Source: Klebsormidium nitens
Taxonomy: Eukaryota; Streptophyta; Klebsormidiophyceae; Klebsormidiales; Klebsormidiaceae
NCBI GenBank assembly: GCA_000708835.1
Contig: DF237006.1
Coordinates: forward strand, 193,817 to 257,816
DNA length: 64,000 nucleotides
Reading direction: 5' to 3'
This document shows, in pieces, positions 26,401 to 38,700 of the stretch (position 1 is the stretch's first letter; each line of letters begins with the position of its first letter). The translations under genes were made by a program, and so were the position numbers. The notes beneath the pieces were generated by a model, which worked only from the letters and a program-made list of their open reading frames with translations, did no database searches and was not told the origin of the DNA.

Positions 26401-27970
26401 CAAAAAACAAGAAAAGGAATGGCCTTGGAACAACAATGACGTCATCAAAGCGGACAATTTCTCACCTGCATCCAGTCGCGCAGCAGCGCCGTGCCGGGCC
26501 CCCTGAACCACTCTGACCCAATCTCCTGCCCCCCCAAAGTCACCACGCTCCTGCTCTCCTCCAGTGCCATCAGCATAGAGCTGCGGTGTGCTCTGAACCC
26601 AGCTGACCGGGACTCCACATCAGCAAGGGGCACCGTGCTGACCTCTGTCCAAACATGCACTACTGAGTCCTGCGCTACGAGGTCCTGAGCTACGGGGACG
26701 GGCGGAACGACTGTGGGAGAGGAGCGCGGCGACCTAAGCTGACTAGCAGAGGAGGCGGGGCTAAAGTCGAAATCAGGATCTGAGGAGATCCCTCCGAACC
26801 CTGACGGGATCTGAGCGGGCGCAAACGCGTCCCCGCTGAAGATCGCCGCGTCCTCCGCTGTGGACACCTCGAAGGGCGCCTCCCCTGCCCTGTCGCTGTC
26901 CCCCTGGCTCTCATCGTGTGTGAGCTCGGGGCCGAAGGAAACCAGGGGGGCAGCGGATGGGGAGTCAGCGACCCCTGCGAGAGCCGAGGGTGCCGCCTGC
27001 ACGAAGGATGGACAGAGCAAGTTCATTGTCTGAATTCTGCAAGGCTGTCGATTTGTCAAGGAGGTTTCGTTCAGATTCAGTACCTATGTGACTTTCTTCA
27101 GATCGTTGAAATGTTTTGTTCAGGTTCATCTGCGGGTGCTTCAGAAGAGCGCTGAATCATTTGTACGATCTGGTAAATCTAGAAGCTTCACTGTTCACGT
27201 CATTGTTGACAATCCTCAATCAATTCAAGAGGCATTAGAACTCAGGAGCTAAGACTGAGACCTGAAGAAAGTCAGAAGTTGCTGGACCAATCATGCAACA
27301 AATCATGCAACAATAAACAATCACAATAAGATATTTGTCTCTTGAAATCACAAAAATGTTGAACAAAGCTCACCCCACCCTGATCTGCAACCTGTTGAGA
27401 AGGAACAGGCCATAACCCCCACATTCTGAACAGAACATCATCCTGAAACAGGTTCTGAAGTCTGCAACATTCACCACTCACCTGCTGGTCGGCATCCTCC
27501 TCAAAAAGTGCTCTGCCGCTCTCCTCCGGGCCCTCCTCCTGGGCCCGTCCCAGCTCCTCCTCCCTCTCCTCTCCCTCTCCCAAGGAATCCTCTACCCCCT
27601 CCTCCCGCTGAACAAACACCTCTCCCTCCTCCCCCCCAACAAACACCTCTCCCTCCTCCCCCCCAACAAACACTGCCCCCTCCTCTCCCCCAACAAATAC
27701 CACCCCCTCCTCCTCATCCCTCTCCTCTCCCCCCTCCAGAGACACCACCACTCCCTCCTCCCCACCGACAACCACAGCCCCCTCCTCCTCCCCGAGGAGA
27801 CCCTCCAGCGCCCCCATCAGCACCCCCCGCCCCATCTCAAACAGCAGCTCATCAAATGTGAGCTTCCTCCAGCTGCTGCAGAGGGGGTCCAGCCCTCCAG
27901 AAACGGCGCCCTGCGCCACATCAAACGCGGTGAGGCACGCGGCCTCCAAGAATCGAAAGACGCCCGCCAT
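23463..27970 (-). pseudogene. Kinase A: decayed copy of the local protein-kinase family
   Basis: Same eight-exon plan as intact kinase B. Exons on the minus strand: 27970-27482, 26996-26466, 26225-26082, 25760-25639, 25273-25041, 24712-24616, 24231-24091, 23662-23463. The N-terminus MAGVFRFLEA, acidic tract and linker (FSGDAFAPAQIPSGFGGI) are open. Exon 4 is 122 bases against 123 in B, so the frame is lost after AAAKF, before the C-helix. Exon 7 has TAA (24198-24196) where B has a Tyr codon after PEV. Exon 8 shifts frame after EACWDP; a second frame restores RPSADDLM and the shared ending WVG before the stop at 23463. This copy keeps a canonical HRDL catalytic loop but has PAE in place of APE. 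It is more diverged than B and C are from each other. Transcription is possible, but no active kinase can be read from it. Confidence 0.85.
27611..27718 (-). repeat. 27-base coding minisatellite in kinase A exon 1
   Basis: Four units with exact 27-base spacing (27611, 27638, 27665, 27692), each encoding a variant of VFVGGEEGE. The whole stretch is almost pure purine on the coding strand. Kinases B and C have this segment once, so it expanded in A. Confidence 0.85.
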
Positions 27971-29865
27971 GGCTGCTAGCCACCGGCTGGCCGCGCGCTG
28001 GCATACACAGATAGCGCAACGCAGGGGAGCAAAAATCGCTAGATAGCACAAACGCAATGGGCGCAAAAGGCGCTGAGAGCTGGTATCCCCTGCAACGCTG
28101 CAAGAGAATGAGGGATTTGGCTGCAGATTGCACGAAAGCAATGCTCAGGCTGTGCAATGCATGAGCTAGCCGAGTCAGCTCAGCGCGGCTGCTAGCTTAG
28201 GGCCGGGCGCGCCCGCGGCCGGGCTGGGTATTAAACCTTAGGGTTATTACTAACTGGAAGCTTGAGCGGGCAACTGTGGCTGGTTAGGACTCAGGTTACG
28301 TACCGCGCGCGGGTGCCAGCCGCCGCGCCGGTAGGGCGGCCGCGCTACTAAGGAAAGCGGCCGCCGAGGAGGGGGCGCGCCGCAGGCGCCGCGGCTGCTC
28401 CTCGGCTGCTCCCTGCGTCATGGTCGGAACAGAACTTTGTGAGAAGCTTTTGAACAGAAGACTCGTCGACTCGCACCACCGTCGCTCTAAATGACATCAG
28501 AAGAGAGATAATTACGCTGTAGCGCACCTGGAGGAGTCACATTGTTTTCGACTGCGTTAGCTCAGATTGATTCAAAGCGCTGAAGCGCATCGTGTACTCT
28601 GATACTCAACACAACACTCCGGATCCATTCAAAGTCTTGACTTCGTACGACCTCAGTGGCGAGATGCGTATCTGGGCGCTAAGTGACTTGATTGTCATAA
28701 ATCATCTATTCTTCGTGCGCATTAAGTTCTTTGACGACGACTTTCAACTCCGATTTGCCGATTGTGCAACCAGGAGCCCGCTCGTTGCTTATTCAATTTG
28801 ATCTGTCATGCGCGAAATGGACGCATCCATGTCCACTTTCCCGGCCTCTGCGAGCGGCGGCGCTGCAATCCGCCCTTAGTTACCGTTGCAACTAGCGCCA
28901 TAGCTACAATATCGACGGTCAGTCCGTTTGACAGATCTAAGTTCGGACAACTGAAGGGCGCTCCGACCTCAAAGACCCATGAAAAGGGGCGAGGCGCGAG
29001 CTATAACATCCGTGATCTTCAGTGAAGCAATCCAGTATAGAGTAAGTGAAGAAGCCGTAGCCCCTAGCTCCATATGCGCGCACATGCACCAAAAAGAAGT
29101 GCATGAAGGAAGCTCTTGCACCTTGCGCTGCCGGTTCATGCGGAGCTCATTCGATACCGAAGTGCAATTGCTTGTGAGAGCTCGTTCAATGTAAGTATCC
29201 AAGCAATCACAAGCTCGGGATGCCAACTCTTTGGCGGCCAGATATGTCTTTCATGATCATTTCGTCCAGGCTAATCTGAGAACCATATCGGTCTCTAGCA
29301 CTGAATGCCTCTGAAGGCTCTTCACAACACTGGACCGCTACTAACATAAGGGACTCACATCGTTTGAACTTCGTAATAGCCCGCGGACAATCTCGCACCG
29401 TTTCAGCCGATCAGATCGTGTTTAAGAATGTAGACCATCGATCTGACCGTTTGATGCTACCTTAGGCCCTGTGCTTGCATCGTGAACGATGCGCCGTAAA
29501 GCAACTCAAAGTAAAGCTGGGTGCTACACTGTTGTTACTTGGCTGGTCAATTGGGCCTTCAGCCACGACTTCAGGTCAGCTATCTCCTGCGGGCATGAGC
29601 TGTGCGCCATCCGGGGGTACGTCTGCAGATACGATCCGAAACAAAGTTACACCAATCGTCCTCGATCGAACGCTATGAAGGTGTCAAACAAAGCGCTAAA
29701 CGACACGCACGGCAAACAAAATCACCAGATTTCCTGTGTGACTGTGGTCATCAATATCGAAACATGACACTCTTGGGCAGTAACGCTTGATCGACATCAG
29801 ATATAAAAACCAGCACCGCCTGTTTTGTGACATCAGCTTTCAGAGAAGGTGCAAGTAGCGAGCAA
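27971..29865. other. Intergenic region upstream of kinase A, with GC-rich block
   Basis: The first 140 bases repeat the 5' leader of kinases B and C (the GTGGCTAGCAGCC before the ATG, and a GATACCAGCTCT-like block). Around 28190-28410 there is a very GC-rich, CpG-rich stretch with a TTAGGGTT motif at 28238-28245. From about 28430 to 29865 no exon with family resemblance was found. Confidence 0.5.
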
Positions 29866-31504
29866 TTAAATCGAGCCCAGTATCAGATTATTCATAAGCC
29901 CCTACAAGAACAGAAAATCTGAACAGGGCTGGACCAGAACATGAATGTGTCTTACAGGGAGGAACTTAGCGAGGCACTCAGGTCGGGGTCGCGATGACAA
30001 GGAGACTCGATGAGACTGGCTCGACAGTGAGGCGTGGAAAACCGCACTCCGGCATTCAGCACGCACTAAATCAGGCGACTTCACCTTCAGTTCGCAGGAA
30101 ACCCCTGCAGCCTGTAACCGCGGGCACCCAACCCGCGCGTTGGCATACTCCACAACGTTGTCTGCATCTCCATGACACCACAAAATGGGCGTCTTCTTCC
30201 CGCCTTCCGTTATTTGCAATTCTTGAGAAGGGATCCAGCCGCTGAACACCACAGCTCCCCCTAAGGTTTCGGGGTACAGGAGGGAGCTGGCCAGTGCCAG
30301 CGCACCTGCGGGAGGCAAACTCCGGGTCGCATTTCCAAATCAAGGGCTCAAGACTTGAGGATTTGGAATTTACAATGTGTTGTTTGGTCAGGTCCTTTTC
30401 AAGTTGTCCCTGTCACAACAAGCGGATGGCGGCATGCGGTGATCGACAACAGATCGCAAGAAGTGTTTGCGATGGTAGAGTGTCTCTTAGTGACGATCGT
30501 GTGGAAGAAGACCTTCCTGCGTTAGACAGGAGCCGAAACACAAGAAGACTTCGTATCTGCTCCTTTTCTCACAGGGCTTTTCAGGCAAGGAGCTTAAGGG
30601 TTACGTCAGCCAAGGCATCATAAGCGGGCCCTCACCTCCTTGGCTGAACCCTCCCAGGAAGATCGAAGAGGCGGGGACTCCAGAGGCCTTGTACTTGTCC
30701 ACCTTTGCATGTACTCGGTGGATTGCCGCTAGCAATTCCTTGTCACTGGTATGAGGGGACGCCTGCAATCCCAAGGGACTTTCCTTCGAAGTAGACTTGA
30801 GCCCCAGACCTGGAGCTTACATCACTACCATTGATCAACCCCAGCACTCGCGTTATTTTGGAACCAGTTTTCTGGCTCTGCCGTTGGGAGCTAAACAAGG
30901 ATGCAGACCTCATCACCACCGACCTTTACTTTCTTTCAAAAGGAAAACCAGTAAGAGTGCGTTTGTTCGAACAACGTGATACGGATGGAAGAGAGCTTTG
31001 ATACATCTAAAGTGGACAAGATGCTGGAGCCCGAGGCTTAAAACACAAAACCTGAAGTCTTGATTTTCTGCTCACCGGAGTAATCGGGATCTCGAGCAGA
31101 TCAAACCAGGAGGGCATCCGATAGCCACCTGAATAGCGTAGGCGCATGGAGTCAGCCGGCGCGTGAAAGATGACCTGAAAGTATGACAGCGCTTGGGCTG
31201 ATGCATTCTTAAATTGCTCTGTACGGCATTGCATTTGGGGAGTAGTCAAAGCTGGAGCCGTTTCTATACTTGGTGTGCTCATGGTGGGGAAAAGTTTGTG
31301 ATAGGTTTTCACTGGTGATCACTCACCGTTGCAGCTGACAGGGGCAATTGGCGCATTTGGAAACTCCCACTTGAGATTCCTGAACTCTGGGTCTTTGAAG
31401 TCCCACGTTATCCCCTCCCATGAATCCCCGCTGTCTCCAAGCCCATGCATAAAGATGAACACTGCCTGAACAGCTGTCGCAGCTCCACTTGACGAGGAAG
31501 CCAT
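29866..31504 (-). CDS. Acyl-protein thioesterase / carboxylesterase, alpha/beta hydrolase (3' end uncertain)
   Basis: This family removes palmitate from S-acylated proteins or hydrolyses lysophospholipids. Exons on the minus strand: 31504-31327, 31128-31076, 30762-30636, 30305-30085, joined in phase. Seen: FIFMHGLGDSGDSW (oxyanion region), FPNAPIAPVSCNGGYRMPSW, the substrate-pocket block WFDLLEI, the nucleophile elbow GFSQGG, then SLLYPETLGGAVVFSGW, and HGDAD with the catalytic Asp. The C-terminal segment with the catalytic His, normally about 30-40 residues further on, was not found. The best acceptor (exon 29901-29866) adds only GLMNNLILGSI. The frame is open upstream to an ATG at 31792, which would add a basic 96-residue extension that could be a transit peptide; the start at 31504 fits the short family N-terminus. 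Family call strong, both ends uncertain. Confidence 0.8.
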
Positions 31505-31792
31505 TGCACGAACACCAGAACCGAGAAGACTTCTTTTGGACACTCCCGTTTGAGATAGACTGCCCTTCTTATGGTGCGTTTCGGGTTTGTATGCAAAGAA
31601 GTGTCCGAACACCGCCTTTTGGGCTGACTTCTTCAAAGCTTCATGTGGGTGCAGGATAGACCTGTGCAGGTTTTCAATAACGTGCGGGATGCCCCCAAGA
31701 TAAGTGCTTCTGCACACCGGCCGCTGAGAATGCTGGAAGAGTGGGTGTTGCACCTTTCTTGCAAGTGTCTGCAGGTGCAAAGAGCAAGCCAT

Positions 31793-32174
31793 TCACAGGC
31801 CCTAACGCCAATGGCTCTGAAGCTGCCAGTGGCCGCCACTCCCTTTCTGTATAGGAGAGGAAGCAGCAGTGCATGCGCCCAATTACCACTGCCAGTAGCT
31901 GCACTAGCATACCTAGCCATACCTAGCCAACATCGTAAGACTGGGGGTCTGCTTGGGTGGAGATCGTCTGTGAACGGTGTAGATAGGGGCCTTGATCCGC
32001 ATCGGACGGTTGACGAGACTGCGAGGGGGCCAATGCACCTGTCCTTCGAGCACACTTCTAATCTAGAAGAGGTCCTGCTGCAGAACTGAGCACTGCAGCT
32101 GCGTATGTCACATCGCTCACAAGCGGGCACAGATTGTTGGGCGCATTGAGACTTGAACCCAGCTAGTTTCTGCC
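31793..32174. promoter_or_regulatory. Divergent promoter region, thioesterase / PsbP-like gene
   Basis: Both neighbouring genes start here and read outward, so this 380-base stretch should contain both promoters. A frame at 31643-32089 (+) runs antisense to the thioesterase 5' extension and lacks support as a gene. Confidence 0.45.
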
Positions 32175-34907
32175 ATGGCGGCCATCACATTAGCCGTGCC
32201 CTGCTCTTCCTGCCTTGCTGCTTCTAGTCTTGCTTCCCTGAACTCAGTCAGCTCTGCCAAACACCTTGTGCCTGTGCCAAGATTTCAGTACAATGCAGGC
32301 AGGTCCAGCAGAAGTGTTCGGTGCCAGGCTAGAGGTTCTCAGTTGAACCCCAGCGAAATGCACAGTTTGACAAGGAGAGAAGCGCTTGGGGCTGCAGCGG
32401 CTGTTCTTGGACTCTCGCAATTGGCGGGCCCCGTTGGTGCGGCAGAGGAGTTCAACACATTCTATGGCAAAGCTGGTGAGACCAGGCCTCGTTGAGTCAG
32501 CAAGGGCAGCGCTTGCCAATTGCAGGCGTAAAGCTACCATTTCTGATTGATAAATGAAGTCAGACTTGTGCAGCATTGTATTCATTTTTCTGAATGGTCT
32601 CTTGGCAAGTATACTTGACATTTTCATGTCAGGACCAGATACGTCGCTTCAGCTTGGTGCCACCAGCAGAGACACCAGGTGGCACGTGTATCATCAATGC
32701 CTTTGACTTTGAATAGAGCAGTGGCCTCTCCTTTGCTTCAACCATCCAATCTTCTTCATCCAAAATAGTGTCAAGCATAGGGCGCAAGCGCTCTCTAGCC
32801 TGCGCTTGAATGAGGTCTGCATGAGTACAAGGAGTTCTTGAACAGGAAACTGTTTCTTGACCGTAATTAAGTACGAAAGAAACATCAGCTGGGACCACAC
32901 CAAATCGAACAAGGGTGATGTGTGGAGGACAAGGACATTTAAAATCTACACCCAGGTATTGCCATGACAAAGAAACTGGCACTTAGACACGAGCTCAGGT
33001 GCTGTCCCAGCGCAGATAGTGCCCTCTGAATGAAAGCTGGCCTGTCTGGACTGCAATCCTTCTCAGTTGGATCTGTAGTTTTTGAGATTGCAACACAGCC
33101 AGCAATCTGAATTGGCGATTACGAAGGGCCTGGAAACCTTTTTGTAGACTGGTCGTGCGTAGGGCTGCAGATAGGTCTAATCTACACCAGGTAGCCAACT
33201 TACAAAAAGCTGACGAGTTCTTGTGCTGGGAGGGCCTTTGGTGCCCTTTAGAACCCTTCAGGGCCCTTGAAAAGCACAACATGAATAAAGCCGCAAGAGT
33301 GTCAACCGCTTAACGAGGTCGAATGGGGTCGTCAGAGAGGCTGAGGAAAAGCCCTCAACATCATACTACATGCCACCACTTTCCTCTTACTTGGATATTC
33401 TTTTCTGCAGCAAGCGCATCATCGTACGGAGGCTACGGAGGCAACGCCGGCACCAACACCGAGGCAGAGTACGTGTATGACGTTCCAGCAGGCTGGAAGG
33501 AGCGCGTGATCAGCAAGGTCGAGAAGGGGACCAACGGGACTGACAGTGAATGGTACAACCCAGCAAACAAGAAGGAGAAGATTTATACCACATACCTGGG
33601 CGGGTTCCGGAAGCTGGGGCCAAAGGTGGGTTCTTGGACCCCAAGCTTTTTATCGATCAAGGAAGCATGTACTTAGAACGTTAGCATATCGTTCCGTTTG
33701 GCGGAAGTTGGCCAATCCACGAACGCAAGAGGATGCTGTTCAAGGCTTTGACTGTGTGACAGCACTTGGTGTACGTTTGCCAAAGGCTAATGACTTGATT
33801 TCGTCGTCACCCCTTCAGTGTTGTCCCTTCAGTTGACAAACATGTACGAAGCCGCTCATGCTTTTGCATGGCTCGTTGCCCCAGGAAGTGTCGAACTTAA
33901 AAGGCGATGGAGCTGGAATACTAAATCAGAAGAGGGTCGGAAGGTGGATTCGGCAAACGTTCCGCACTGTCGGCTTCGTGTAATTGGGAACCGAAATCGT
34001 CCCGGTGCTTCGTGCGCCGAGCCGTATCCTAGCTACAGGCGGGCCAACACCCGCCACAGAAGATTCCTCAGTCCCTTTTCATTCCGGTTGTTTCTCTTTT
34101 CGGTCGAGCTTTCTCTTCGGCTCGTTCTAAGGAGGAATTACTCTCGGCTTCACGACATTGACCTTCTGTCTCGCAATGAGGGTCTGCACACAGTCTGCTG
34201 CAGTTTACGCGTTCGTCAAGGCACCATGTATTGCTGACAGACTCAACGCCTGATCCTGCGCAAATTGGACTCCCCTGTTTTGGAAGAGGACTAGACGAAT
34301 TTTCGTTGAAGAAGTCTAAGAATTTCATTCTTCGTACCTTCGCAATGACCATTCTCTTTTTGTGCAATGCGAGGTAACTTATCAGAGCCGTCGACGTAAA
34401 AGTATGATTGCTGAGGCCGATCTGAATACCAAGTGCTCCAGCATTGGATGTTCGCAACAATTTCTGTTCGACATCCGACACCTTAATCACCTCCATTGCA
34501 GGTCCAGTCTACTCAGCCCCACGTTTCTGCCGGTCAGTTTCGTCTGTATTGGCGACCCTTTCTGAAAACTTCTTCAACGCCCTGGGCTGTGTCTCTAACG
34601 CTGAAATTGAAAGGGCTAACGGCGCCTCTTGCAGGAGAACATCATCAACGACCTGGCCCTGTCGGATGTGAAGATCCAGGACGCGTTGGGCTCTGCGGAC
34701 AACTTCGACCAGCGGGAGCGGAAAGACGATGCCGGACAGCTGTACTACGACTACGAGATCGACAACCCCGGCTCCGGCCACACGTTGATCACCGTGACGG
34801 TAGCTCGGAACAAGTTGTACGCTGTCTTTGTCATGGCGCCGAACGCGGCTTGGAACAAGGACGAGAAGATGTTGAGGAGGATGTGGTCGTCTTTCAGGAC
34901 CATTTGA
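32175..34907 (+). CDS. PsbP-domain protein of the thylakoid lumen (TL19-like)
   Basis: PsbP-like proteins are soluble lumen proteins, several of which help assemble or maintain photosystems. Exons 32175-32475, 33411-33625, 34635-34907 join in frame to 262 residues. Residues 1-60 are Ser/Ala-rich with few acids, a chloroplast transit peptide. The next block, TRREALGAAAAVLGL, is a twin-arginine lumen signal with likely cleavage after GPVGA. The mature part has SSYGGYGGNAG, VYDVPAGWKERVISKVEKG, TTYLGGFRKLGPK, IINDLALSDVKIQDALG, YYDYEIDN and LITVTVARNKLYAVFVMAPN. The SSYGGYGGN motif and overall layout recall the plant 19-kDa lumen protein TL19 rather than PsbP itself; that assignment is from memory. 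Intron 1 (935 bases) contains an open antisense frame, noted among the findings. Confidence 0.9.
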
Positions 34908-35775
34908 TTCGTTTGACTAGAAGTTTTGACGGTGTTGAGGACTTCGTCGAGAAAACGAGTTGACCAATTGGATTCGACTAGCTAAACTGACTTTTTTTGA
35001 CCAGACTCGAAGACTCCTTTTTGCAACATTGTGTCGTTATGCGATACTGAACGGTCACTTTTCGATCCGTTTGATTTGCGACTAGGCACGCAAAAGGGTC
35101 TTTGACTCGATCCATAAAATTTTGTATCTGGATGCAACCATCTGATCATCAGAATCATGGTTCTTAGAAGATGCAATCCGATGGAAACAATTAATCCTTG
35201 AGCAGCCCCGACACTTTTGCACCTGGCATGCAGCAGTGCACATGCGCCTCTTGAGCCTGAGCGATGCAACTGACAGTTCGACGGTCGCCTTTTGACCATG
35301 CAATTCGAGTCTGTGTATGCATTGCATGTGCTTAACATATCAGACACACCGTCTCGACCTGGATCCGCGGATGCATGTCTCACATATGCATGGTGCGAAG
35401 TGAAACCTCCATACGTGAACTCCATGCCGTCATATAGCTCTGTATTGATGCAATCAGCCACGTACTGCATCATGATCGTCTTGTCATTGCATGTGGCGCG
35501 TACATGCACAGCCAAGGACGCCCGAGCACCTCAATTCTGTCACGGATTGAACAAACCTGCGACAAAAAATTCTGACCGGCAAACCATTCGAAGCAACTCC
35601 ACCCTGATAGGGACATGCGGAAGAGTGGTCGGAACCACTTTCACTTTGGAGAAGCGATTAGGCAGGACAATCAATTTTGTCCTACCGGCTGCAACGAGCA
35701 CTCGCGCGCCCCCACCTGCAAACCCCTTGGCCAACGTCTCTGCTTTGGCTCCGACTCATCGAGCACCCGCTCTCG
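34908..35775. other. Intergenic stretch between convergent genes
   Basis: Holds the 3' UTRs of the PsbP-like gene (+) and the TDRD3-like gene (-). Open frames on both strands around 34980-35790 are antisense pairs without domain resemblance. Confidence 0.45.
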
Positions 35776-38700
35776 CTAGTACCTAGAACCCCCTCTCCTT
35801 CCACCCCCGCCTCTTCCCCTGCCCCGGCCTCTACCCCTCCCACCAAAAGCCTCTGGCTCCTCCACCTTGCCGAACGAGAACATGTTTTGCCGAAGTTGCT
35901 CCGCCGCGCTCAAAGGACGCGCATTCGCTGCAGAAAGGCGGCAGGCATGAGGGATGCAACCGTCCTTCACAGAAAGCATCCAAGATCCGCGACTAGTCGG
36001 CCGTCTGACCTTGTTGGGTCTTCGGTACATTCGACGACAAACAAGCGGATGGTCGAGTTGAAACAAGCAGGACAGAACACACAAGGGCCTGGTGCAACTT
36101 CCCTAATCTGGATGATTAATTGCTTGCTTCTGCAGTCCTGCTTTCGATCACACAGGAAGGTGTTGACATGAATGAGACCGACTCAGTCGTCCAAGCTCAA
36201 TCGCGATTTTGGGGAATGGGTACAACGACCTGCCGGTTTCGTAAGGCAGTTCCGGTGCCGATGAGCTTCTAACAGATAAATCCGTTTCGACTTACCAAGC
36301 GCCGCTTCTCTTTCTTCCAGGTCAAACTGCTCCTGCATCCTCCGCGCCAGCTCCTCATCCGTCTCGACCACTTTACTCCCCCCCACTCCCCCTGCTTTCT
36401 TCGCCTCCCATTCCTCCAACGTCATGCCCACGTCACCGTCGTCGTCATCATATCTCCTCCGCCTCCCCCCCCTTCCTCGCCCCCTGCCGCGGCCCCCCCT
36501 GAAGCCGTCGGATCCTTCGTCATCCCGCCTCTCGAGTAGCTTCATCGCCGCCGACTTGTTCTGGACGGGGGCAGCCGCCTGCGGCAAAACCACCCCCCCG
36601 TCGGGCGCCTTTTCTCTTCCGCTCGACGCACTTGCACCCGGCTCCGGCTTTCCGTTGTTCTGAGTTGCTGTACCAGCTTTCTCGAACGGCATGCCACGAG
36701 CGGAAGCAGTACCAGGGGGCGTGCTTCGCCCGAAGTCGGCAGTCCCCTGGACGGCTTGAGGTCTCGCAAGGCCCGGATCCTCATCTCGGACGTTTGCGTC
36801 TGCAGATTTGGAGAGTCCGTTTCCCCTTTGTGTTTCGTTGCCCTCCGTCCTGGGAGGCTCCACCGAGCTCGAAGTGGCACCACCCCTTCTAACGCCATCA
36901 CCCCTCCCCTCAGTGTCCTGACCCACCTGCCCCAGAGACCTATCTCCGGGCTTCAAAGGTCCTTTCGGCTCGCTACTTGACGCCGAAGATTCTGTCGCCG
37001 TGGAGTGTGTGCCACTTGTTGCCGTAGCTTCAGACCGCGGCCGGGGCCGGTACGGCTCAGCGCCCGGCCGCATACGGACGCTCTCTCGCGGCCGTACTAC
37101 CCCGCCGCCGTCCAGAATCCTTGTGCCGCTCTCCGCTTCTGCCTGAACGCGCCTGGAATCCTGAGACGGCGCTCCCGATTCGTTCCGCCAATCCCCACTG
37201 GCGCCTCTCCCTGCGCCGGCCCCTCGCCAGTCTTCCCCTGCTGAGCCCCGCTGCGCGCTTCGTTCTCCCGTCGCATCAAAGCGTTGGGAGTCCGATACGC
37301 CAACCTTTATATCCTTGTTTTTGCGGTCAGTGCTCCACCCAGCGGGCCCTCCTTCTCTGATTGACTCGCCCCTCTGCCCCTTGCCGCCACGCCCCCCAAG
37401 GACACTGCCGTATGCGCCCCCAGCCTCGCCCCTCTGCTGCGAAACCCCGCCCTGTCGCCCGCTGACGGCACGCCCTGCCGAGCCGTGTGCCGACCGAACC
37501 TCGTTCACTTTCGTATCTGACGCCACCTGTGCCGGACTTTGGGTTACGGCTGGTGGCTCGACAACCGCCTTCCCTCCCTTAATGTGGACACCCGTGAAGG
37601 GCGGGGGGCGGGGCCCATCGACCGACTTCCCGGCCCCCGCTTTGAGAATAATCTTCATCTTGCGGTCCAGGTCCCACGAATCTGCTAAAGCGGGAACACG
37701 CCCCCCAAGGACTCGGACGTTCTTGACGGCCAGGAGGATTACGCCGGAGATGATGGGGGCGTCGATGAGCGCCACCTGAGAATCGCAGAAAACGTGGCGT
37801 CAAACCACTGAATCCCATCTTCGAGAATGGAGTAGTGAGTATTTCAGATTGCCAACGAAACACTCGACGGATACGTCATAAGACTCTGCAGCGGACCTGT
37901 TAGTCCAGAATAAACCGGTCAGAAGGCTTGTGAAGGGCAACGAGTGGGTTTTGGATCGAGCTCAGGAGCCTATCACTGGAGACCAGTTGCCTTCAGCGGC
38001 TGAAAGAGGGATCAACGAATATGCTGATCGAAACTTGTTCGGAAGGAAGCCTGCATAAAGTTCATACTGAGAGAAACAGCCAGTAACCAATAAAAGGATC
38101 ATCAAATTGAGGGCCAGAAATTGGCAGGCGTCAACCGAGGTGCACCATACCCCCTCCTGTAGGAATCGCCTTCCGCTTTCTTGTCGTTCCCCCCTGCGAC
38201 ATTCTTACCGGATTCCTCCTGAGCTCTCTGATTTCGACCAAGTAAAGTGGAATTATTGGGATGGCCAGGAAGCAGCTAATTCATATATTACGGGAGTGTT
38301 TTGTCAAGCATATAATCGGGCAAACATTGCAGAAACGAGTCTAGCAAAGTTCCTGCGGTGGAAACTGCATCGTCGGAAACAGATTGGTTGTCAAGAGCTA
38401 CAATCTGACGAAATCTGCTTCTAGCAGATCTCTGCTAGACTGACGACCAGGCAGAAAAGTATGACTGCTTGCCTTTGTGCCTGGGGGGAGATCAGGAGAA
38501 AGCGACGTGATTGGCTGGTACTCGATTGCCGTTGCCGTCACGTGGCCATCAGTCAGCCTCACTCGGAGGAGCCGGGGAGCGGTCCCTGCGCCCCCTGAAA
38601 CCTTGCTCGGCTGAGAAACATTCTGGATTGACACAACCTGGAGGGAGGGGGCATGCTTTCTGTTAAAGAGTCTCACAAAAGTCAAGAACAGCAGTCTGAG

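Noticed and set aside
27508-27861. 117-codon Pro-rich plus-strand frame
   Set aside because: Antisense of the Glu/Gly tract in kinase A exon 1.
37315-37779. 154-codon plus-strand frame and similar frames at 36424-37360
   Set aside because: Antisense to the large low-complexity exon of the TDRD3-like gene; Pro/Ser/Leu composition is the shadow of its Gly/Arg-rich coding.
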